DNA of 64,000 bases, taken from Amblyornis subalaris. Lineage: Eukaryota; Chordata; Aves; Passeriformes; Ptilonorhynchidae. Every line of letters begins with the position of its first letter. Position 1 is the stretch's first letter. Positions 12,209 through 25,689 of this stretch are shown piece after piece. The stretch lies in the NCBI GenBank assembly GCA_018881555.1, contig JACAXG010000002.1:23461786-23525785 (forward strand), written 5' to 3'. A model generated the notes under the pieces. It saw only the letters and a list, made by a program, of their open reading frames with translations. It was not told the DNA's origin and did not search any database. Made by a program: the position numbers and the translations under genes.

Positions 12209-12725
12209 CTTGAAAGGGCCTGCACCTGGGTCAGGGCAATTCCAAGCACAAAGACAAGCTGGGGGATGAAGGGGTTGGGAGCAGCCTTGGGGGCAAGGAC
12301 TTTGTGTTACCAGTAGATGAAAAGTTGGACATGAGCTGGCAATGTNAGCTCACAGTCCAGAAAGCCAATTGTATCCTGGGCTGCATCCAAAGCTGCATGG
12401 CCAGCAGGTCATGGGAGGTGATTCTGCCCCTCTGCTCTGGTGACACCCCACCTGGAGTGGTGCATCCGGCTCTGGGGTCCTCAGCCTAACAAGGGCATGA
12501 ACCTGTTGGAGAGAGTATAGAAGATGTCCATGAAGATCCTTGGCGGGCTGGAGCACTTCTATGGAAACAGGCTGAGAGAGCTGTAGCCGTCCAGCCTGGA
12601 GAAGAGAAGGCTCTGGGGAGACCTGAGTGTGGCCTTTCAATACTTAAAGGGAGCTTATAAAAAAGGTGGAGAGAGAATTTTTGCCAGGGTGTGGAGTGAC
12701 AGGACAAGGGGTAACAGTTCAAGCT
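12209..12725 (+). mobile_element. CR1 LINE fragment, end of ORF2
   Basis: Closely follows the avian CR1 pattern through the last part of ORF2 and the start of the 3' region: recognisable runs include CTGGGGGATGAAGG, GAAAAGTTGGACATGAG, AGGTGATTCTGCCCCTCT, GAGAAGAGAAGGCTC and GGACAAGGGGTAA. The plus-strand frame at 12304-12489 translates to the familiar CR1 C-terminal reverse transcriptase tail (DEKLDM, KANCILGCI, SREVILPL-type motifs) with frame damage. The 5' end is missing, as is usual, but the normal CR1 3' end is missing too: the match stops soon after GGACAAGGGGTAA. It is a dead fragment. Confidence 0.9.
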
Positions 12726-15700
12726 CTTGTGTTGACCGTATAAACTGACAGTCTCCAGGGAACAGGGTGGTTTCTGCATATGGTTTATGCAACATCGGAT
12801 GCATCAGACAGCAGGATTGTCTTTCTGAGACTTGAGGCCTTGCAGCTTCATTAGCTTTGTTTTATCTCACATAAGTACAAACTTGACAAGTTTAGAGTGC
12901 TGCAGGTGGAGTTTTGAGGAGCTGACCTGCACGCCATTGAGTCTACACTTTGAGTATGCATTATATGGAGAGGTACTAAAATGACATCTTTAGGATTGCA
13001 CCAATTGTTTCCCTTGTTTTATACAACTAGAAAAGGTAGAAAGGACAAATTGATTGGTCTCAAATGTTGATTATGAACATCTTAATTGAATCTCCATTAA
13101 TTTGTCTCTGTCTTCACCATCTAATGCTCCCAGCTGGAATCTCCTGGCATATGTAAAGTATGCACAGCAAAAAAACTATTCTGCAGACATTTGTGGATAT
13201 ATCAGGAGGTAACTCTGCCATAAAGGTTGCATTAAGCTTTTCAATTAAAACAGACATAAATTTCTCTATTTCACACTTTAATGATCAAATGTAATCTTTA
13301 AAGGTTCTAATAGCCGTTAAATTTTTCTAGAACATTTATAAGCTAAACCAAACTGTTCCATTAGTAGCAGAACTAATGAAGCTTGCTTTCCTATTGTCAC
13401 CCGTCCTTGCACACCAAGCCCACACTTGTATATTTTGTCATACAACCACCACAGCAGGAATGTAGCTTGTCTGGAGCTGTGTACCTGCTTAATGGATAAA
13501 AGGTTTTTATTTTTTTCCTGTATGTTGGCTCCTGCCTCTTGGAAAAGATTTGGACTGAGGTCTTTCTGATTTTTCCATTATTAAAAGGATAAATATTGTC
13601 TTCTCCCTAGAAGTAAATTTCTAACAGGGTGGTGGTGGCGATATTAATCCTTTAATGTACTTAAAAACCTGTCCACTTTCAAATGTGAATGAAATAAATG
13701 CATTGAGGAGACAGTGGAAATATAATCACTTGATTTTTACATTTTAAGAAATCTTATTAAATTTGATAAGCTCTATAAAAAATTGAGATGGAACCCGGTT
13801 TTGAAATGCAGCTTTAAGGGCATTGCTTTAATTTAAACATGGACTAAGAATTCCTAAAGTAAAATTCTAGCTCTGTGAAACTTGGTGTAAGTCTTCTGTT
13901 CTTTATCAAGTGGAGATAACTGAATGTCTTAGGAAGACTTTCAATTCAACTGGTTTTAATGTTGCTGAACATTTGCTTTGAGATGGAATTAACTCTGACT
14001 TGCTCACTTCTGACTCAAAAGCTTGTCTGTGCTGAATGATTCAGATACTGATCTTTAGTCAAACAAATATATCCACAGCCATTTATCAGATGCTGTTTGC
14101 TTTTTAAAATAAAAAAAATAAAGAATTCCACTCAACCTTATCTCTGTAGGCTTGATCCAGGAAGATTTGTGTAACAAATCTGTTGCAGTTAAGGTCAAAG
14201 CTAAGTTCTGAATTTGGGAGACATAGTTGGGTTACTGTTTGAGAACAGATCTGTGAACGAGTTTTTGGGCCTGTTCAAGTTGACAGGACTTTACCATAGA
14301 TATTTTTGTAGGAAAGAATACTTGTGGAACAGGCAGCCCTTCTGTGAGGTCTTTGTGTTAGGATTGCATGATGCTTGGCAATGCTTCCTAGTTCAGGTTG
14401 GTGGGGCAGCATTGGTGGTTAGTCTGTCTTACTAATTTTTAGACAGAAACTTATTGATTCATTTACCACATATGGCATAATATTTTTTGTTCTCTAATTG
14501 TCTAATTCAGTTTTGGTTTTTGTGCTTTCAAAACCCTCTGAATGGTGAGAAGAATTTATGGCATCTGTTGTCCCTTTTTTCCTGCTGCTTAGAGAGCTCA
14601 CACTGAACTATCAAGATTAAAGGAAATGTGTCATTGTGAAATTTCCTCTTGACTCCTTAAGTCTGTGTTTTTACAAAGCCAAGTTTAGTGATAGAGCTAA
14701 AAAAATCCAACCAACCAAAAAAAAAAAAAACAAAAACCCTGTGAAATCTTGTTTTCTATCACATTGATGAACTAGAGATGTCTTTGACCTTAAGGAGCTA
14801 TTTTTAATTCACACTTCAGTTCTATATTTTTGATTTGAAAACACAGTATTTCAAATTAAGCAGGTTATAAAATTACAGTGGTATTTTAGTTTTATAGAGA
14901 TTATTTTCAATTGGCAGCAATAACATTGTTTGCAGATAAAGATGCTAACACATTGCCTTTTTGCTAATGAGTGTAGTCTCCCAGAATACTAACTNAAGGG
15001 CTTGTTTTCGGCTTTTTTGCTGTGGTCATGTGTCTTTTTCCTGTCCCCTGTTTTGTCATGTCCTGCCTTTCTCCTGATGAATTTAACATAACTGAACAGA
15101 AGCTTATTTCTGTTGCTTACAGANATCACAAGCGAGAGAAGTTGTGGTCTGAAGGAAGGGACAGGAGGGAAACTACTTCACCTGGTGCCAGTGGTGTGGA
15201 TGGAATTGAAACTCTGGTTTCTCCAAGAAATGTATTTCTGCCTGAACCGGTGACTCTTCTAATTCAAATAACTGTTTGTGCTGCAGTAGTTACTTAAAAT
15301 CAACAGTGACGGCATGTGAGGTAAACTGATAAGAAAATCAAAGATTCAAAAGCCAGAAAGATGAAAGAATTAGTTTTCCTGAAGTCTCTGCGCTGTTAAA
15401 TACAAGTGCTGGAACAACTGCCTTAAGATTCTTGCAATTAGCTTCCAACTATTTCTAGATACACACTGCTATATATGCAGTTGCTATTTTCTCTGTGAGT
15501 TTTTGTTTCTTGAAACAATACAGCGATTAACAGTGATAATGCTGGAGGAGGGGCTTCTGTTTTTGTTTAGCAAAAAACATCCTTTATTATTCTAGCAGGT
15601 GTATGAGCCATTTTGTCACAAAGTTTTCTTTGAAAAGGAATCAGCATCTTCTGTTGCTTTGCAGAAAGCAAGTATGATTTGGAAGATAAAAGCAGTTACA

Positions 15701-18700
15701 TACAAAAGACCTTCATTTACATTCAGGCGTCATTGCTTGTACAAGCATGTGAAAGAGATCCGCTTTTTAATATGTATTTCGGAAAAGTAATCCTACCCAT
15801 GGATGTAAAATACGCTCGTTAGTGTTGAAGAAGAAAGTAATTTAAAGTGATGATGAAGTTTTAAATTGTCTTATACCTCATTTGCTGATGCAATCTCTGA
15901 CGACAGTGCTGAGATGGGAAGCTGAGATTTTAAAACTTCAAGATAGATGTCCCAAGATAGATGGGACATGAAATCTTGTGTTTCTGACAAACTCCGGTCA
16001 GAGATAGATACAAATGAGATTGGAAATTTAGATCTTGGGAGTGAAATGCTCNAGTAGAAGAGATTCCAGACTCTGGAAGGAGAGAGATAGGAAGAGATTT
16101 TGACTTGGATACCACTCTCAGACAAAAATATAGACTGTGATTTTGAGATTTAGGACTGTATGTAGTTAAAGAGTAGGAACTGTATTTTCTTTCAGCACTT
16201 GCTAGAAGACAAAGATTTGAAGTTAGGGAATGACTGTTTTTCCTTTTGGTGGTGATGATGTTCTGATTTGGTAGTGAATTTTAATAGCTTGTTTTCTCCC
16301 TTTTCAGAAGGCTTAACAAGGAACAACAACAGAGCTGGTGACTATGATACCACTCCAGTTTCACCACACCATTTTCAAGTGTGTGAAATAAAAATCTCCT
16401 ATGCTCGCTAACATTTTACTTGGATGCTTTAAAGAATGTCTTTCAGTGTTAGAAACCAACAGCAGTGTAAGAAAACACAAAAAGTATTCATGTTGTATTT
16501 TAAGTTTTCAGCATCGTTAATATTGTTAGCACTGCCACTTAGGAATACACTATGAATTTCTGGGCACAGATTGGAAAAGGTGCCTATTTATTTTTATTTT
16601 CCAGATGAATCAAAGTCTCACTTTCATCTGGTTTTCTCCATTAGTTATAGACTTTTAAGACATTGTGATTTAACGTTTTTTCTCACTGCTACCTTNAAAT
16701 GGAAGGCTAAAAAATACTGCAACGACTGGGAAAATACCACATTTTTACAGCTTCAACTCTCTTGCTTGTTTCTTAATTAGTGTGGGTTTTGGTTTGAATT
16801 AGCTGCTGCCACCTTACATTGGCCTGTAACTCAAAGCATCTTTTTAACCCTCTCTCATTTCCATGCTTATATTCAGTGTCTTGAAGATAATTCTAAGCCA
16901 AATTGCAAAATATTTCAGCTTTTCCTTGAAGTCAATGTGAATTTTGATATTTGCCTTCAATGTAAGTGTTAGCAGGTTATGTGTAAGGAAAGCTGCAATA
17001 CTATCCAGACAAAATTAATAGGTGGATGGAACCTTTTAACTTTTCTTTTTACATAAACCTAATTTATTTAACTTATGCAGCATATGTTTATAAAGCTAAC
17101 CTTTTAACCTTCTATTTGTAAGAAGTACAAGGTTACTTGCACCCGCATAACAAATCTCTGGGACATCTGAAAATCTAGTTAAGGGAATAAACTAGTGAAA
17201 GTACTGGCTTTAAAATGTATAAGCATTGATATTCGGCATCTTTATTAGTATTTCTTTGCAGTTCTTAATCCATTTCTACTGAAGTAATGGAAAAAAAAAT
17301 TATTTCCTAGAGGTAATCTCATATCTGTGAGCTCCCATAACTATTAACTAATAAAAAAGTATTCAACTGGCTAATGTAACACTACTATATGTACTAACAC
17401 TACTATGTGTTTATATAGTTCAAATTCCACTGTGGTTGTCTTAATTTAAAATAAGTATATTATTATTTCGCCACATACTTTGCAACCACTTTATATGTGT
17501 AAATACTTTCATGTAAAGGATGTTTGCATCTCAAGCATGGAAATAAGTCATCATGCTACAGAATCAACTCTCTATATTTTATTTTTTGATTGAAAAATTT
17601 ACTTCTCAGCCACAATAAGTTTAAATAGTGTTTCTCCCTTTGAAAAAAGGCAGAACGGGGAATTGCAGTGGTCTCTTCTTCGGCTAGAATGGAACTGTGC
17701 TTTTATGTTTCTTGGTTCATGGTTCTCTAAGTGGAAGCTTTACTGCTGGCTCCATAGGTGAAAATTAGTATTATTCATCTGCTATAAAGCAAACTTAAAA
17801 TTGCTTGTGCTATATATGAATGTGTACTCTTTATGTGTAGTGTGAAAACAAGACAAACAATCTAAACAATTTTAAATTTCTGCATGTTGTAATTAAGGGA
17901 ACACATTTCCTTCAATTAAAAGCCGAAATTTCTCTTGTGGTATCTAACATAGTAGATACAAAGAAATTTCAGTTTTCCATCCAATATTAAAAAAATTTCC
18001 ATTTTACAGTTGAAACACGTGTAGTTTTTTTCTGGTTTTATTTTGGTACAGTACTACTGAGAATCATCTGCAAGTATATAATTATTTTGAGCCTCTGTAT
18101 AATAATACACAAGCCTCTGTATATCCTCGGCTTGTGTTCAGATTGATTAATACTTGCATCCTTGAAACCTGCAGCCAACTTTTCTCTGTTCCAAAATCTC
18201 TTAAAAGAATACCAAATGTGTAAAGTTTTTAGTCTCAAAAAATATTAAGGTTAAAAAATAAACCAAAACCACTCAAATTATAGAAACAGTCAGGAAAATT
18301 ATCCAGCAGTACATCCGTTTACATAAGCATGCAACAGTTAGAACATGTAATTCTGTGTCTTTATAGCATTGCAATATTTTCCCAAACATATTTAACTTGT
18401 TAATCTGCTCACTGGGTAGTCAAGCAGTAGAAACTTTCACTTAAATTTAGTAATTATTGCACGTTGCATTTGTTACCAGTAGAACAGAGTAATCAAGACT
18501 TTGCTTTTATGTCACAGCTGAAAAAACCCACACTGCTGCTGAGCACATTTAACAGTAAACAACTGTCTGCAGCAGGCAATAAACTTCCTGGCATGCTCCT
18601 TCTCTTCGTATTGCATCTTCCTTCATCTTATTGCCTTTGCATTGTTCTACTTAATGCAGTTTTTGCATTGAGTGCTACTTAACATTGAGAATGTGAACTC

Positions 18701-21289
18701 AACAAAATGTATGAGAGAGANAATACAGAAATGTACCTAACAGATAAGACATAACATAATGTATTTGGATATTTATAAAGCAAATATTACTAAATACGGC
18801 ACTTGTATATTCTATTTTTTAATATTAATTATTTTTAACATGTTGTAGAAGAGCACTACTTTAGGAAGAGTTAGTGTGNTCTGAGACTCGTGACTACAGT
18901 GCTGTTTTGAGGAACATTTCTGAAATGCATGCATAGTCTGACTTTTAAAATAGCCATAACTTAAAATGATGAAGTGGGCTTGGTATGCATGTCCCATTAC
19001 TTAGAGTCTCTATAGAATAAAAACATGGTTACACCAGGCTATTGGTTTAGACAACCAGAAAGTCATCTCTGTGGAGATACAGCTTATTAGCTAAGCAGAT
19101 GAATATTTTCCACAGCTATGTTGTTTTTTTTTCTTATTTGGGTCTCACAATTGACAGGCTGTGTCCTGAAGCACAGGGAACCTCAGTTGTTTTTGTGAAT
19201 GTTGCATGAATGGGTTATCTCCAGACTCCTCTTTGGCAGGATACTTACTTGCATAAGAGAGAGAACTTTATTTAAAACTATATTTCTAAGGCATTAAAAA
19301 GGCTTCCTTGTGTCAGGAAGAACCAAGTGGCACAGCTGATACTACAGGGCAGAGTGTTTCCCTCTCTATTCTCTTTCCAGCATCCCCTCACTGTCACAAG
19401 AGGATTTGGATAACTGCTGGAATCTTTGCTCTTGTTAAATGTTTCTCTTAATGTTAATTTAATTTTGTTCGGACTGGAAGCATATGTTTGCTCTTTGAAG
19501 ACGTGGAAACTAAATCACTTTTTAATGTGAGTACTAAAACTCTAAAGTCTGTCAAGTGAGCCATGTTGCATTGTCTTGAAAGCTGCTGTCACACATTCAT
19601 GAAGGTCAAGAGCTGTGTCTCTGCTTTCATCAAACAGATTGTTATGTTCACCAGGTGCTAAGTTAAGTAAAGTTCAGAGGTGTGTGATGGGCACATGGGA
19701 CACACATAGAGGACTTGGAGTACTGTACAGGCAAAAGTAATTTTGGATGACCTTTTGAATCTGTGTGGAAACATATAACTTCATTATAAACCAGGGAAGG
19801 GCTGTTCAGAAGAAGACGGTGCCGGTAGGTCTGAGATCAGGTCATCAGCCAAATCTGAAGCTCTTCAGCAAACTGGAACATCTATAATTTTGTTTTCCTT
19901 TCTTAAGTGTTTTACTAGCAAGGATTAAACAGTCATATAAAAGTAAAAATATCTATGTGTTCAAGGGGAATTCCAGTAATTTCAATAAACTGGCAAATAT
20001 CTTGTAGAAAACTCTGTTGCTATTATGACAGATAAAGCTTTCAGTGAAGCTGAGTATTTGTAAAATTTATTTTAAGAAATCTAAATTTTTGTCACTTTAT
20101 CTCAATAGTTGGAGTAGATTGAAACTGTTTTTTAAATAGCTTACAGGAAATAGTAGCATTTATTGAATTTTACAGACTGGTATAATCTGAATCTAAACCA
20201 CTGGATAGGAAAATCTTTATTTCCTGAACTATAATGGGCTTGAATTTGAGTAAATATAGCATTTGGTGCAAAATTTTATTGTTCCTTGAGGACTTTCACA
20301 CTGGCTTTGTCTCTGTTCTTTTCTAAACTTCAATGCTTCACTGTTCACAATGAAAGAAAAGTTAAACTTTCAGGAAGGGTAACTGAATACAATTGATATT
20401 TTTATGNACACAAAAAAAGGTTCAAACATCGATCCTGAAGGTAAGCCTTAAACCTGTTTTTGTAGACATCTAAAGTTAGAACTTGAAACGTAAATGATAA
20501 TGAGATTCATGGTGTGTAACGTGGGATGACAGGATCCCGTCTGTTCATTCATGTTTCAAAGGTCACTGACTGTCAGAAATTCACTAAACCCCATAACTGG
20601 TATTTGATAGGCACGTCTGATCAAGAAGGCATAAAATAATGATGGGAAGATGTTAAGAAATCAACATTTGCCACTTATTCGGTTAGCTTGTTTCAAGTAG
20701 AATCCACTTCTGATTTAAAACGTGCTTAGTTTTAAATTGGAATTCTTTGGTATGTTCTTCCAGACTATATCAACACTGAATCCTCAAAGCACTGAGGAGG
20801 TAAAGGATGATCTTTCTAAAAGTCATCCCTAGAAAAAAGGGAGTTGGATATTTGGATGAGGATGGGAAATTTTGAGAGCTAGGTCTGCATGGGTGTATCT
20901 TATCTTTGCAGAGGATCAAAACTTGAGCCTAAATTCTGGCAGTGAACACCTGTGCAAGTACATAATCATGTTGTTTTATAAAGAAGTTTAGAAATGTTTT
21001 TATGCATGTTTTTAGAAGAGACCGCATTGGAAATCCTTTTAGTTTTAATGCAGATACACCTTTTTCATGTAGACGAAGAAATATTTTGCCTGTAGTGATG
21101 CTAGGGGATTTTTTTGCTTTTCTAGCTTTATATATATATATTAGAATGTAATGTTAGAATAATAGAATTCCTGTAACTTTCCACTGAAACTCATAGATAA
21201 TAATACATCCTGTCCTAGACAAAATAGATCCAGTCATCATCCTTAAGCATTCCAGAGTTGGACATGATATCGCTTTATGATGACCGAAA
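12726..21289. other. Intergenic DNA, no gene recognised
   Basis: AT-rich sequence with short homopolymers (A14 near 14718). Frames of up to 91 codons (15022-15297, plus) have no clear splice context that I would trust. A small perfect hairpin (ATGTCCCA/TGGGACAT) occurs near 15947-15970. No repeat family recognised. Confidence 0.5.
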
Positions 21290-21668
21290 AATGAAGCTAT
21301 CGAACTAAGCAGAGACCTCCAATAGAAACCTGCCGCGAGGAATAGTTTAATTAACTCTGCTTTTCATTGGAGAATATTTGTAAATTATGTTAATTCGCTA
21401 AAACCCTATAATAGTAGAAGCTTGAGCATGCGGGACACCCTTTTTTAGACCTTTTTAACTTTTTATACCCTTTTTATAACTTACACTTGCTTTGCGCCGC
21501 CACAGGGATTGAGGCCCACTCCCATGAGTGTGGCTGGTCCCGGAGACACTTCTGGGAAAGGTTTTGCTTTCTCCATACCCCGAATAAAATTTTTTACTTT
21601 TTCTTACCCTCTTATTCAGCCTCAGTTTCTGCTTTTCAAACAGATAAGGCATCAGTCGTTATAACAGG
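21290..21668 (+). mobile_element. Probable decayed retroviral LTR
   Basis: A block unlike its AT-rich surroundings with several LTR hallmarks in order on the plus strand: a TATAAT box (21407-21412) or later TTTTATA boxes (about 21460-21480), a GC-richer segment, an AATAAA signal (21583-21588) with a following U/GU-rich stretch, and a possible end at TTATAACA near 21668. A possible partner start TGTTAGAA lies near 21150, but I could not find matching target duplications, so the borders are uncertain. Confidence 0.45.
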
Positions 21669-24600
21669 ATATTGCATGTCCTAACACTTTACCCAGTGCT
21701 AAAAAAGTGCGGCAGATTCTCAGTTAGATCAAAGGCAACCTTGCCAAAATCATTTGGACCATTCGATCTCCCAAAGAGTTAGCTGTTTTATTTGAAAATG
21801 TGGCTGAGTGTCTAACCTGAAGATGTTGCTTCTTTTTCTTCTTTTGAGACTTTCTTTTTTATCAGATTATGATTTTTACCTATCACGTCTTTTAACTGAT
21901 CCAGAACTTTTGGGGGAAAAAACCAACCAAACAAATACCAAAACAAATAAATCAATACTGTTTATAACAAAATATTTTTTGTTCTGATTGATTTTCCAAA
22001 ATGAGTTACTGTCTTTTACTTTTCATCATGATAACACTTAGGAGAGGGGATAAAGGATTTAATTTGGTTGAACGTAGCTGACAAAGTGCTATTTGAAAGG
22101 GCTCAACCAGTAAAGAAAAGAAATGTAGTAACCAAAATGCCTGTGGAAGCCATGCTTCATTAAAAGTTCCGAGGAGAAAAGGTCTTTTGCTTTTATTGAT
22201 GCTATGGAAGTCAGGCAGGAGAGGACTGAACCGTAACATGAATCAACAGAGGAACTGAGTTTTACTGGTGTGAATTGATATTTGAAAGTGTGCAACTAGT
22301 GTTAGCATTTTTTCCAGCATGTGTTTAGCAAGTACTATTGCCAGAAGATTCTTACTAGTAGTTAATGATTTAGAGATTTGACAAATTATCTGCTTGTAAT
22401 CCATCAAAGGTGTGAGATCACCCTTCACAAGAATTTTAAAGCCTATTCTTTTACTTGATGAACAATCAAATATGAAGCATTACAAGGTGTTTTATTTATA
22501 GAACTAGTATTTATACTATAGACATATATAATTTTGTTGATACAGGAATCATGATCTAGAAAAACACACCATTCTTTATTTTCTGTGGTATGTGCTTCCT
22601 GTTCCTGTGCTTCCTTCCTGCTTTATCTACATGGGTATATTTGTGTATGCCAAATATATATCCTGGAATAAGTTTCATCTGGGGCTGTGAGATTTTATTG
22701 ACATGCATTTTTGCATTATTTTATATTTACATTTTGATGTATGGGCTGTGAATATATCTGTATATCTCCATTTGTTTTGTAATCACTGAATAGATGTGGG
22801 TAGGATTCCAGCAGGATTCTTATAGGCCTTGGTCTACTCCCCTACACAGAACCATAACCTGGCTGTGGCCCATGTACTCAGGACAAGAGCATAATAAACA
22901 GCATTTGCAGTTCTGATGCTGTTTGTTTTCTGAGATGAACTGTGTATCCTAGAAGTCCTTGTGGTGCCGTACTCTTGTATTCTCACCACAATATGTAAGA
23001 CTTTCCAAAGGGACAAGGCAGGCATAGGAGAGTTAATTCATTATTGTAACACTGGTAANGCATTTGCATTTCAGAAGCATTCTTCAAAAGGAAAGGTGCC
23101 TCACCAACCTGAAAATCCAGGTGCTTGTTGCCATCAAGAGGAGTGGGATAGTCTTTGAAAGAAGACTGCAATGAGCCTTGTCATTGTGTATCCAGATCAA
23201 TACTTGATGCACCCTGCTATCAAGGCTTCCTTTTTCACCAAAAATAAAAAGTGTTGCTGAGCTCTTACTGAGTAGAGGAGATACGACAGCTGTTCTGTAA
23301 AGGTGAGCTTAGATGTTGTGACAAAGAAGAGGATTCTATCTCAAAATTTCTGCTTGTACTTTTAATAGTCCATCTGAAAAATGAACAACAGACATTTGCC
23401 ACCTATGAGGTGTGTGTGAATGGGGGAAGGGATTTACATCTGGACCTCAAAAAATTGTTCTCTGCNTACATGCAATTCCTAGGCTTGTACTTAGACTCAG
23501 AAGTTCTTCAAATAAGCAGATAAACCCTGGCTGACAAGTAAAACCATGTAATTTGTAATGGGTGCAGCCGCAAAGCAAACGAGGTATTGAACTGGGCATT
23601 GCGTATATTCTTTAGTAATAGTGCCTCTGCCCACTTTGTTTTGTTACTCTGTTTAACCTCTCTGACACTGCATTTATGCTTAGAATGAGGATTATACATA
23701 TGACACAATTGTTTTCTTAATATTATTGCTTGGAGAAATAATTATCCAGATATTATCAGAGTTCTGAAAATGTAAAATTCTGTATAAATTCACAGGTGGC
23801 ATTTGATTCTGCATCTAGAGAGACGGCTGTGTTTCTTAACATGCTACTTTGCTAATTGTTATCAACACTCTGACAACATGAGTAATATATTAGAAAATAT
23901 TTAGGAAATACCAAAGGGACTATCATAAGAAAACCAGAAAAAATGTCTGCTAGTCCACTACTTGGAAAGGACTTTTTAATTATCGCAAATAATAGAAAGG
24001 TTTAATCTACAAATTACAAAAAATAAGGTACTGACTATTGCTCAGGTGCATTACATTTCTTAATTTATTCTAATTTAGTGACAGATTTTCAAGTCTAAGG
24101 TGTTAGACAACTACATCTCTGGCTTTCATTGTAAAGAAAAGGAATTGTCCTCGTGCATTCAAGCTATAAAATTGCCCTTTGTATAGCATAGGTTAAGCAG
24201 TTTCCTGGTTTTGAGGCTTCCATAAATTGTTTAAGCCAAGGTACTGGTGAGCTAGTGTTCTTACATGATTGTTTTAAAGTGACTGCCTATTGCTAGCTGT
24301 AATTCTTCCACTATACTGGAAACTAAAGACTAAAGAATGCTTACTGCTATCTTTTAGCATAGAGAGTACTAATTTGCCATTGAAAAAAAGATTAAAGAGT
24401 ACAGTGATTTGTCATCAGCTTGGGGTTTGTGGTGAAATTAAGTCTTGTGAGAAGAGAAAGGGATTTGCAGACACTTCTGGAAGAGATGTCAAAGCATTAA
24501 ATGGGTCATAAAGCAATCAACAGTGGCAGCTATATATTGAGACTTACTGGTCACTATAAAGTAGGATGAGAATAATCTGCTGTTTTCACATGTAGCGTCA

Positions 24601-25683
24601 GTAGTTATTAATAATGAAATGGTGCCTTATCTCCCCAAAGACGCATCAGTGAAAGAAAATATCTAGAAAAGAGGCCTGAGACATCCTACTAGCTGAAGGT
24701 CTAAGAAGAATTCTTTCCTACGGAAACCTGATTTTTCGCAAGCTGAGAGATTTCAGACAAAGGAGGAATGTATGCCCTTGCACTGGTTTCGCTGGCCAGC
24801 TACAGCTCTGCTGAGGTTACAGAGAGGCCCTCGTCAGCATTTCATTTAGACTTCTGTCCCAGCTCTGCTTCTTGGCAGAAGCTTAGAGCTGAGAAAGTCT
24901 CTATTCTCAGTGCTTATATACCGCTTCAAGAAGTAGTTTAATGTTTCATATTGCTCTTCTGAATAAGACAGGTAAAAACTTCATCTACACTTCTGATGAT
25001 TACAGTTTTCAAAGTTTCAATCAAAGGCAGCAAGCAAGATGCTTTTGGAGCCGTTTTGAAAATTTTAAAATTTTAGTCTTGCATTTCCCATCCTTGAACC
25101 TTTACTGACAATGTGATTTGGTCTTTCACCCAACTTCACCAAAAAAGCTAGTTATGCATAAGGGATTTGTCATCTTACTCAGATAACCAATTGCTGAGAT
25201 CAGGGCAGTTGGCCTGCAGGAATTTTCTGTCTGGGTTTTTTTTGTTTGTTTGGGTTTTTTTTTCCTGCTGAAATTTTCTAGTTTTCCTCTAGCTAGCTTA
25301 GTTTATATTAAATTAAATGGAGCACTAATGCTTCTTTCTGTCTCTTGTTTCTCTCAATGTTCATCAGTTTCATCAAAAGATGTTCTAAGAAACTTCTGCT
25401 TCTTTTTCAAGTTTCCTGAGCCACTTGCAAATTAATTAGGCAGTGTAATTTCTCCTTGTGTACCTCAACACCTGATTCTTATTTTGACCATTTTTACACA
25501 GGCTGTGTAATACCTTTGAAGAAAAGCACAGAATAATTTTAGAGTTAGACATACCAGNACAGGTTCTCTAAAAGAGGAAATAGGGCTTATGGACACTTTG
25601 CCCGTCTTTTTCTCCTAGAATGCTTTTCTTTTTGATGTAGCCCTAAGATGTGATTGATGTTGGACAGCCAAAATGCCATAAAT
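21669..25683. other. Intergenic DNA, no gene seen
   Basis: AT-rich sequence with small A- and T-rich tracts (for example about 21918-21950 and 25236-25262). No exon or RNA gene found. Confidence 0.5.
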
Positions 25684-25689
25684 CANCTG
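25684..25689. repeat. Target site duplication, left copy (CANCTG)
   Basis: Matches CAGCTG at 26742-26747 except for one N. Six-base duplications are typical of ERVK-type integration. The hexamer is itself palindromic, so it lengthens the apparent inverted repeat at the element ends. Confidence 0.65.

Noticed and set aside
15022..15297. 91-codon plus-strand frame
   Set aside because: There is a possible acceptor near 15122 but no convincing donor and no recognisable protein; kept as chance.
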